In this document: one piece after another, positions 1-4,696 of the stretch
Position numbering within the stretch: position 1 is the stretch's first letter
Layout of the letters: each line of letters begins with the position of its first letter
NCBI GenBank assembly: GCA_016293615.1
Contig: JAEDDX010000093.1
Location: forward strand, 1 to 6,727
DNA length: 6,727 nucleotides
Direction: 5' to 3'
Source: Acetatifactor sp.
GTDB taxonomy: Bacteria > Bacillota > Clostridia > Lachnospirales > Lachnospiraceae
Position numbers and translations under genes: made by a program
Notes under the pieces: model-generated
Seen by the model: only the letters and a program-made list of their open reading frames with translations
What the model was told of the DNA's origin: nothing
The model's database searches: none

Positions 1-1
1 G

Positions 2-115
2 GAGGGTGACATCATCACCATAGCCTTCGGCAACAGGGAGGTTAAGGTTGAGGTTCTGGACGTACAGGAGACCGTGAGAAAGGAAGAGGCAAAGGAACTG
101 TTCCGATACCTTTAG
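2..115 (+). CDS. rqcP: RqcP-like S4-domain RNA-binding protein, C-terminal 37 residues (partial)
   Basis: Partial gene; its start lies upstream of the window. The frame opening at base 2 encodes 37 residues ending at a TAG stop, including the run FGNREVKVEVLDV and a charged tail KEEAKELFRYL. A 'GD.I.I.FGNR..KV.VL' strand pattern followed by a short Lys/Glu-rich helix is typical of the end of the small (about 80-90 aa) S4 proteins of the HslR/YabO family. In Bacillus subtilis that protein, RqcP, works with RqcH on split 50S subunits to add poly-alanine tails to stalled nascent chains, and its gene lies directly before yabP, as here. The assignment rests on this short C-terminus plus synteny. 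The S4 RNA-binding core itself cannot be seen. Confidence 0.75.
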   Translation, partial: EGDIITIAFGNREVKVEVLDVQETVRKEEAKELFRYL

Positions 116-139
116 GTTTCTTTTGACGACGAGTCCGTC

Positions 140-168
140 GAATGAATCCGCGTGTCGGTGCATAAACT
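140..168 (+). promoter_or_regulatory. Candidate sigma-E promoter for yabP-yabQ
   Basis: The -35-like GAATGAA (140-146) and the -10-like CATAAACT (161-168) are separated by exactly 14 nt. The Bacillus sigma-E consensus is roughly (G/T)(A/C)ATA-NN, 14 nt, CATACA-N-T. The -10 differs at one specified base and the -35 at one. Transcription would begin near 175-176, about 30 nt before the yabP start. YabP and YabQ are mother-cell sporulation proteins in Bacillus, which fits sigma-E control. This is a pattern match by eye, so the sigma assignment is an inference. Confidence 0.55.
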
Positions 169-204
169 TTCTATAGATTCAGAAACAGACTGTGAGGAGG
201 TTCT

Positions 205-495
205 ATGGAAGAGTTAAGCGGCAGCAACACGCGTACACACAAGATAAGTCTGACCAACAGAAGAGATTGTACCGTGAACGGTGTCAACGATGTGCTTTCC
301 TTTGATATACATGAAGTGATCCTGGAGACGGAGCAGGGCATGCTCATGATAAAAGGCGATGACCTGCATGTGAACCGGCTGACCCTCGAGAAGGGCGAGG
401 TCGATATTGACGGCAGAATAGACAGCCTGACCTACTCCGAGGCGGCGGGCGGAATACATAAGCAGGAATCCCTGCTGACCCGTCTGTTCCGGTAG
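205..495 (+). CDS. yabP: Sporulation protein YabP
   Basis: This 96-aa protein shows the YabP-family pattern from end to end: HKISLTNRRDCTVNGVNDV (12-30), SFDIHEVIL (32-40), a Gly-rich 'T..G.L.IKG..LHV..L.LE.G...I.G.I..L.Y' beta-repeat (about 41-77) and a short basic C-terminus. No signal peptide or membrane segment is visible. In Bacillus subtilis YabP is a mother-cell protein needed for spore cortex formation, associated with the outer forespore membrane and acting with YabQ; no enzymatic activity is known. The ATG at 205 follows GAGGAGG (194-200) at 4 nt, a strong ribosome binding site. The gene sits 89 nt after the RqcP stop, behind a sigma-E-like promoter, and only 4 nt ahead of yabQ, so the two probably share a transcript. 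Confidence 0.92.
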   Translation: MEELSGSNTRTHKISLTNRRDCTVNGVNDVLSFDIHEVILETEQGMLMIKGDDLHVNRLTLEKGEVDIDGRIDSLTYSEAAGGIHKQESLLTRLFR

Positions 496-499
496 AGCC

Positions 500-1039
500 A
501 TGGGCAGTGAAAATCAGTTCCTGTACCATTCCTTTTTGTTCGGGATCTACATTACCTTTATCTATGACATGCTCAGAATCTTCCGGCGGGTCATTCCGCA
601 GGGCGTTTTTCTGGTGTCGCTTGAGGACATGTGTTTCTGGACCTACTGCGGGATGGAAGTGTTTCTGCTGATGAACCGGGACAGCAACGGAAGGCTGCGC
701 TGGTTTGCGGTGCTCGGCGCCTTTGTGGGGATATTGCTTTACCAGAAGCTGGTGAGCTCCTTTGTGGTAACCTATGTCTCCGCCCTGATCCTGTGGCTGA
801 CCGGAAGGATACGAAGGCTGCTTGTATGGGCAGTCCGGCCGTTTCGAAAGCTCTTTGCCGTACTCAGGATACGGTGCGCGAAGCGTGTCGCGGCAGCAGG
901 CGGCGGACTTCGCGAAGCTGTGCGCAGGCGCAAAAACCGGTTGACATCTTCCGGGAAAGTTCTTACAATAAAAGGCAGAAGGAAACCGACATCAGAGCAG
1001 GGAAAGGAGCAGCCATGGCAAGAACGCGCAGAAAAGTAG
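500..1039 (+). CDS. yabQ: Spore cortex membrane protein YabQ
   Basis: This 179-aa protein has four likely membrane segments (about 7-24, 34-57, 66-82 and 84-101), then a long basic cytoplasmic tail (102-179). YabQ-type conserved features are G-x(6)-YDMLRIFRR (15-30), LEDMCFWTYCGMEVFLLMN (41-59) and RLRWFAVLGAFVGILLY (65-81). In Bacillus subtilis YabQ is an outer-forespore membrane protein required for cortex assembly. The start codon at 500 lies 4 nt after the yabP stop with no convincing Shine-Dalgarno sequence (GGTAGAGCC precedes it), so translation is probably coupled to yabP. The last 25 nt overlap divIC, and the DNA for residues 148-157 also carries a sigma-A promoter, so the weakly conserved tail may be constrained by regulatory DNA rather than by protein function. 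Confidence 0.9.
   Translation: MGSENQFLYHSFLFGIYITFIYDMLRIFRRVIPQGVFLVSLEDMCFWTYCGMEVFLLMNRDSNGRLRWFAVLGAFVGILLYQKLVSSFVVTYVSALILWLTGRIRRLLVWAVRPFRKLFAVLRIRCAKRVAAAGGGLREAVRRRKNRLTSSGKVLTIKGRRKPTSEQGKEQPWQERAEK
941..969 (+). promoter_or_regulatory. Sigma-A promoter for divIC, inside the yabQ coding region
   Basis: TTGACA (941-946), a perfect -35, and TACAAT (964-969), one mismatch from the consensus -10, are separated by the optimal 17 nt. Transcription would start near 976, about 39 nt upstream of the divIC start. Its position inside the 3' end of a sporulation gene and just ahead of a vegetative cell-division gene makes functional sense: divIC is needed in growing cells, when a sigma-E transcript would be absent. 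Confidence 0.8.
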
Positions 1040-1329
1040 CATACCGTAAAAGAACGCAGAACCGCTTCAGTATGTTTCTGATCGTTATGGTCTTAATGTT
1101 TATTATGGTCATGGTTGCAGTCAAGAGCTCCGAGATCAAAGGCAAGATCGATTCAAAGGCGCAGGAGGAGGCTCTGCTGGATCAGCAGATTCTGGCGGAG
1201 GAAGAGAGAGCGCGGGAGATCGAGGACTACGGCAAGAAGGTCCAGACGAAGGGATATATCGAGGATATGGCCCGTGAGAAGCTGGGACTTGTTTATGAAG
1301 GTGAGATTCTGTTTAAGGAAGACAAGTAG
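1015..1329 (+). CDS. divIC: Septum formation initiator DivIC (FtsL/DivIC family)
   Basis: This 104-aa single-pass membrane protein has the order expected of DivIC: a basic N-terminal cytoplasmic tail (ARTRRKVAYRKRTQNR, 2-17), one membrane segment (about 19-36), a charged coiled-coil-like stretch (about 39-75) and the C-terminal motif YIEDMAREKLGLVYEGEILF (81-100). DivIC pairs with FtsL and DivIB/FtsQ in the divisome and helps activate septal wall synthesis by FtsW-PBP2B. The frame is open upstream to an ATG at 631, but the ATG at 1015 is preferred: AAAGGAG (1003-1009) precedes it by 5 nt, and everything upstream overlaps yabQ and lacks family similarity. The gene overlaps yabQ by 25 nt, has its own sigma-A promoter and is followed directly by a terminator. 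In Bacillus yabR lies next; here it does not. Confidence 0.92.
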   Translation: MARTRRKVAYRKRTQNRFSMFLIVMVLMFIMVMVAVKSSEIKGKIDSKAQEEALLDQQILAEEERAREIEDYGKKVQTKGYIEDMAREKLGLVYEGEILFKEDK

Positions 1330-1330
1330 G

Positions 1331-1357
1331 CAGGAGCGAAATGCTCCTGTTTTTTTT
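1331..1357 (+). terminator. Intrinsic terminator of the yabP-yabQ-divIC unit
   Basis: A perfect 7-bp stem, CAGGAGC (1331-1337) with GCTCCTG (1343-1349), has a 5-nt loop GAAAT and eight T residues (1350-1357). It begins one base after the divIC stop. It is a textbook Rho-independent terminator and separates the divIC unit from spoIIE. Its T-run merges with the first Spo0A-box-like sequence of the next promoter. Confidence 0.95.
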
Positions 1358-1423
1358 GTCGCAAAACTTTAAGATTGTGCTGCCCGTTTTTGACAGGAAA
1401 AAACAACCGCACAAACCTATAAT
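1357..1423 (+). promoter_or_regulatory. Spo0A-activated type sigma-A promoter of spoIIE
   Basis: A perfect TTGACA (1390-1395) and a perfect TATAAT (1418-1423) are 22 nt apart instead of about 17. No -35-like hexamer exists at normal spacing. Over-long spacing of this kind (21-22 nt) is characteristic of the Bacillus spoIIE and spoIIG promoters, where phosphorylated Spo0A bound near the -35 rescues sigma-A polymerase. Two near-matches to the Spo0A box TGNCGAA are present: TGTCGCA at 1357-1363 (+ strand) and TGTCAAA on the - strand at 1389-1395, overlapping the -35 as in spoIIG. They are 32 bp apart, about three helical turns. Each has one mismatch, so Spo0A binding is inferred from architecture and from the gene served. 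The start site would be near 1430. Confidence 0.75.
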
Positions 1424-1431
1424 CGTCCTTA

Positions 1432-1442
1432 CCGTCAGACGG
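1432..1442. repeat. Short palindrome just downstream of the spoIIE start site
   Basis: CCGTC (1432-1436) and GACGG (1438-1442) flank a single A, making an 11-nt odd palindrome immediately after the predicted transcription start. One central base is too few to form an RNA hairpin loop with the full stem, so it resembles a small protein-binding site more than an RNA structure. It may be chance; no known consensus was recognised. Confidence 0.3.
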
Positions 1443-1473
1443 CAAAAAGGAATGCGGACCAAAGGAGAGGAAT

Positions 1474-2661
1474 ATGGGTTTGGGTGTAAAGATCGGAAAC
1501 GGAGAGATGAAGACGCTGCAGATTTCGGAGATATACAGGAGGAAACTCTTAAATTACGCGGACAGCTTTTATGAGCTGGCAAAAAGCTACGCCGGAGAGT
1601 ATTGCCCCGGGGAGAACGAAGACCGGCGGGATCTGATTGCAGAGAAGCGGCTCTTTGAGAACCGGCAGGTTCTGCAGTGTCATCTGCGGGAGGTCGGAAG
1701 AATCATGACGGATGTGGCCGGCGAGGTGTTCTGCTCCAGGCCGGTGGAACCCCGCCTGGAGAGACTGGTCAGGAATGCGATGAAGGAGGAGGGAATTCTT
1801 GTGGAGAATCCCTGCTATCTGTGCGATGACGACGGGAGAGAAGCGCTTGCGCTTGCGCTTCGGACACAGCGCGGCGCAAACATCTCAGCGCAGGAGGTCG
1901 CTGACATGCTTTCCGTGCTGCTTGACAGACGGCTGAAGCCGGCAGTGTCCTCTCCCCTCTTCGTGGACAGGGAGGAACATATCTTTTTGTTCGAGAAGGA
2001 ACCGGCGTATGTCGCCCTGACCGGATTTGCGAGGGCGGCCAGAGAGGGAGAGAACACCTCCGGGGATAATTTCGCCGTGACGGAGACCGACAGGGGAAAG
2101 CTCGTCGTGATGCTTTCGGACGGAACCGGTTCCGGCGAGCAGGCGGGCAAGGACAGCGACAAAGTGCTGGATCTGATGGAGCGGTTTCTGGAGGCAGGCT
2201 ACGGGACCGATTCCGCCATCGAGACGGTGAACCATGCGTTCTATCTTCTGGGGGAGGACGACAATCATCCCACGCTGGATGTCTGTGAACTGGATCTGTA
2301 CAGGGGAGTCTGCGAGATCCGGAAGGTGGGGGCCGCCGTGTCGTTTCTGAAAAGCGGGGACGGGGTGGAATGCCTGAGCGAGGGCAACCTGCCGCTTGGG
2401 GTATTTCAGGAGCCGGTCTTCCATCCGATTCGGAAGCTTTTGCAGGAGGGAGACTATATTATCATGGTTTCGGACGGCGTGGTGGACGCCTTCGGGGAGC
2501 AGAATTATGAGGAGGCGCTTGGCGCCCTGCTGGAGCAGATGCAGGAGCAGAATCCGAATGAGCTTGCCGAGCGGATTCTGCGCACGGCAGTGATCGTCGG
2601 AGGAGGACATGTCCGTGACGATATGACCGTCGGCGTCGTCGGTATCTGGAGAACGGACTGA
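1474..2661 (+). CDS. spoIIE: SpoIIE-type PP2C serine phosphatase without membrane domain
   Basis: This 395-aa protein is the stage II sporulation phosphatase that dephosphorylates SpoIIAA and so releases sigma-F in the forespore. The C-terminal PP2C domain (about 190-395) is complete: SGDNF (196-200), MLSDGTGSGEQA (213-224), PTLD (266-269), KVGAAVSFLKSGD (284-296), NLPLG (305-309), MVSDGVVDAF (331-340) and DDMTV (382-386). The metal-binding aspartates are D198, D216, D334 and D383. Residues 14-170 form a helical region resembling the linker/regulatory segment before the phosphatase domain. Bacillus SpoIIE is about 827 aa with some ten N-terminal membrane spans; none is present here, and only 144 nt separate the gene from divIC, so no tether is encoded upstream. 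The ATG at 1474 has AAAGGAG (1461-1467) 6 nt upstream. Synteny and a Spo0A-type promoter support SpoIIE over a generic stress phosphatase. Confidence 0.88.
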   Translation: MGLGVKIGNGEMKTLQISEIYRRKLLNYADSFYELAKSYAGEYCPGENEDRRDLIAEKRLFENRQVLQCHLREVGRIMTDVAGEVFCSRPVEPRLERLVRNAMKEEGILVENPCYLCDDDGREALALALRTQRGANISAQEVADMLSVLLDRRLKPAVSSPLFVDREEHIFLFEKEPAYVALTGFARAAREGENTSGDNFAVTETDRGKLVVMLSDGTGSGEQAGKDSDKVLDLMERFLEAGYGTDSAIETVNHAFYLLGEDDNHPTLDVCELDLYRGVCEIRKVGAAVSFLKSGDGVECLSEGNLPLGVFQEPVFHPIRKLLQEGDYIIMVSDGVVDAFGEQNYEEALGALLEQMQEQNPNELAERILRTAVIVGGGHVRDDMTVGVVGIWRTD

Positions 2662-2678
2662 AGCTTAGAATCGCTGCC

Positions 2679-2707
2679 TTTACATTTACGGACTGCTACA
2701 TTATAAT
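2679..2707 (+). promoter_or_regulatory. Sigma-A promoter of the tilS-hpt-ftsH operon
   Basis: TTTACA (2679-2684) and a perfect TATAAT (2702-2707) are separated by 17 nt. The predicted start is near 2714, giving a leader of about 59 nt before tilS. No clear terminator lies between the spoIIE stop and this promoter, so some read-through from spoIIE during sporulation is possible. Confidence 0.78.
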
Positions 2708-2772
2708 AAAATGGACTGGAATCATCCGGTGAAAAATGAGGCAATCACTGACAATATGGCAGGTGACAGACG

Positions 2773-4167
2773 ATGTCAGACATTCGCAGTACAATCGAAC
2801 AGAAGGTGTTCGACTACGTGAACAAAAACAAAATGATTGCCCCCGGGGATACGATCATCCTCGGGGTCTCCGGAGGGGCAGACTCGGTCTGTCTCTTCTT
2901 TCTGTTGCTGCAATTGCGGGAGCAGACGGATTTTGAACTTCATGTGGTACATATCAACCATGGGATCCGGCCGGACGCTGCGGAGGATGAAGCTTTTGTG
3001 GAAAGACTCTGCGGGCAACATTCCGTACCGTTTCGGGCAGTCCGCGCAGATGTGCCGGCGTTGGCGAAACAGGAAAAATGCTCCGAGGAGGATGCCGGCA
3101 GAAGGTTGAGATATCGCGTATTTCGCGAGGAGGAGGAAGGCTTCTCACAGGGTAAGATAGCGGTGGCGCATCACGCCGATGACCGCGCTGAGACTATGCT
3201 GCTGCATCTGTTTCGCGGCACCTCCACCAGAGGGCTCTGCGGGATGGAGCCGGTGCGGGGAGACATCATTCGTCCCCTGCTTGTGCTGGAGCGCAGCGAG
3301 ATCGAGGCGTATCTTAGGGAGCTGTCCGCCGACTGGTGCACGGACGCAACCAACGGGACGGACGAGTATACCAGAAACCGTATCAGACATCATATCCTGC
3401 CCTATGCGAAGGAGCAGATCTGCGGGAGTGTCGTTGCCAACATGAACCGGACGGCGGAGCTTATCTGCGAGACGGAGGAGTATTTGCGGATGCAGACTGC
3501 GCAGGCGAAGAAGCTCTGCGTGCAGGACAACAGAATCGAAGTCGCGCCTTTTCATACACTGCCGCGGATTTTGCAGAAACGCCTGATCTTAGAGCTTGCG
3601 GAGCAGTGCTCTCCCACGGGCAAGGATATTTCGCTCGTACATGTGGAGGATGTGCTGACATTATTTGAAAAGGACCAAAACAGAACCATCTGCCTGCCGT
3701 TTGGGATCACCTTCCGAAGACAGTATGACCGGGTGGTCATCGACGATGGCAGGCTGCAGAGTACGGCGCAGGCACTGCCGGAATTTGTGATGACGCCCAT
3801 TTTCCCCAAAGACACCTGCGAGATTGTGCAAAAGCAGTATACGAAATGGTTTGATTATGATAAAATAGTAGAACCGCTTGAAATCCGCACCCGCAGGGTG
3901 GGCGATTATCTCATGGTTTCCGACGGTAAGGGCGGTATGATACACAAATCCTTAAAGGATTACATGATCACCGAAAAAATACCGCGGGAAGAAAGAGACA
4001 GCATTCCGGTTCTGGCGCAGGGAAGCCACATTGTCTGGCTTGTCGGTTACCGGATCAGTGAATATTTTAAGGTTGAGAGGAATACAACACATATTTTACA
4101 GGTAGAATGTAAGAAGGACTTCCCTGTGGGAAGCCGGACGGAGGAGAAAGATGAAGCATCATGTTGA
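2773..4167 (+). CDS. tilS: tRNA(Ile)-lysidine synthetase TilS
   Basis: TilS uses ATP and lysine to convert the wobble cytidine of the CAU-anticodon tRNA-Ile to lysidine, switching both its codon (to AUA) and its charging from Met to Ile; it is normally essential. The 464-aa length is typical. The N-terminal PP-loop ATP pyrophosphatase domain has LGVSGGADS (30-38), HVVHINHGIRPDA (57-69), VAHHADDRAET (131-141), LFRGTSTRGLCGM (146-158) and RNRIRH (201-206). The central helical domain spans about 215-300. The C-terminal TilS domain has IRTRRVGDYL (371-380), KSLKDYMITEKIPREERD (392-409) and VWLVGYRISEYFKV (421-434). The ATG at 2773 follows AGGTGA (2761-2766) at 6 nt. The 3' end overlaps hpt by 17 nt, and tilS-hpt-ftsH is a widely conserved Firmicutes operon. 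Confidence 0.96.
   Translation: MSDIRSTIEQKVFDYVNKNKMIAPGDTIILGVSGGADSVCLFFLLLQLREQTDFELHVVHINHGIRPDAAEDEAFVERLCGQHSVPFRAVRADVPALAKQEKCSEEDAGRRLRYRVFREEEEGFSQGKIAVAHHADDRAETMLLHLFRGTSTRGLCGMEPVRGDIIRPLLVLERSEIEAYLRELSADWCTDATNGTDEYTRNRIRHHILPYAKEQICGSVVANMNRTAELICETEEYLRMQTAQAKKLCVQDNRIEVAPFHTLPRILQKRLILELAEQCSPTGKDISLVHVEDVLTLFEKDQNRTICLPFGITFRRQYDRVVIDDGRLQSTAQALPEFVMTPIFPKDTCEIVQKQYTKWFDYDKIVEPLEIRTRRVGDYLMVSDGKGGMIHKSLKDYMITEKIPREERDSIPVLAQGSHIVWLVGYRISEYFKVERNTTHILQVECKKDFPVGSRTEEKDEASC
4119..4133 (+). repeat. Hairpin in the tilS 3' end, just upstream of the hpt ribosome binding site
   Basis: CTTCCC (4119-4124) and GGGAAG (4128-4133) form a perfect 6-bp stem with a TGT loop, ending 6 nt before the hpt Shine-Dalgarno sequence GGAGG (4140-4144). 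No T-run follows, so it is not a terminator. It could mark an RNA-processing or stabilising site, or be chance within coding sequence. Confidence 0.35.
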
Positions 4168-4696
4168 AGTACTGTTAACAGAGGAGCAGGTTGACGCAAG
4201 AATCAGCGAGATCGGAGCGCAGATCAGCAGGGATTATGAGGGAAAGGAAGTGCATCTTGTCTGTGTGTTAAAGGGCGGCACCTTCTTTACCTGTGAGCTT
4301 GCCAAGAGGATCTCCGTGCCCGTATCTTTGGACTTCATGTCTGTTTCCAGTTACGGAAGCGACACCAAGTCCAGCGGCGTTGTCAGGATCGTGAAGGATC
4401 TCGATGAGCCTCTGCGCGGCAAGGATGTCATTGTTGTGGAGGATATTGTGGACAGCGGCAGAACCCTGAGTTATCTGCTGGAGATGTTAAAGGACAGAGG
4501 ACCCGCATCCTTAAAGCTCTGCACACTGCTTGACAAGCCGGAGAGACGCGTGACGGATGTGAAGGTAGACTATACAGGCTTCCGGGTTCCCGATGAGTTT
4601 TTGGTTGGTTACGGTCTGGATTACGACCAGAAGCACCGCAATCTTCCCTACATCGGAAAGGTTGTCTTTGATAAGCAGGAGGATGGTAAGGAGTGA
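4151..4696 (+). CDS. hpt: Hypoxanthine (guanine) phosphoribosyltransferase
   Basis: This 181-aa purine-salvage enzyme makes IMP or GMP from hypoxanthine or guanine and PRPP in the cytoplasm. Family landmarks are the LKGG loop (40-43), the flexible-loop start SVSSYGS (64-70), the PRPP-binding signature VIVVEDIVDSGRTL (93-106; acidic pair E97-D98, catalytic-base position D101), and the base-binding C-terminal segment PDEFLVGYGLDYDQKHRNLP (147-166). Length and motifs are those of a complete bacterial type I PRTase. The ATG at 4151 has GGAGG (4140-4144) 6 nt upstream and overlaps the tilS end by 17 nt. Its TGA stop overlaps the GTG start of ftsH, so all three genes are probably co-transcribed and partly translationally coupled. 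In Bacillus, HprT and TilS interact to activate ftsH transcription; whether that holds here cannot be judged from sequence. Confidence 0.95.
   Translation: MKHHVEVLLTEEQVDARISEIGAQISRDYEGKEVHLVCVLKGGTFFTCELAKRISVPVSLDFMSVSSYGSDTKSSGVVRIVKDLDEPLRGKDVIVVEDIVDSGRTLSYLLEMLKDRGPASLKLCTLLDKPERRVTDVKVDYTGFRVPDEFLVGYGLDYDQKHRNLPYIGKVVFDKQEDGKE

Noticed and set aside
127..140. CGACG-AGTC-CGTCG hairpin after the RqcP stop as a terminator
   Set aside because: The stem is only 5 bp and no T-run follows on either strand, so it is not a convincing terminator. It may be chance.
631..1014. Upstream extension of the divIC frame to the ATG at 631 (232-aa version)
   Set aside because: The extension overlaps yabQ out of frame and shows no DivIC-like sequence, whereas the ATG at 1015 has a strong ribosome binding site and gives a normal-length DivIC.
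1885..2610. 241-aa open frame on the minus strand
   Set aside because: It lies wholly antisense to spoIIE, whose catalytic motifs prove the plus frame. The composition looks like a codon shadow and no family was recognised.
2736..2936. 66-aa open frame on the plus strand spanning the tilS start
   Set aside because: It overlaps the tilS PP-loop region in another frame, has no convincing ribosome binding site and shows no recognisable domain.
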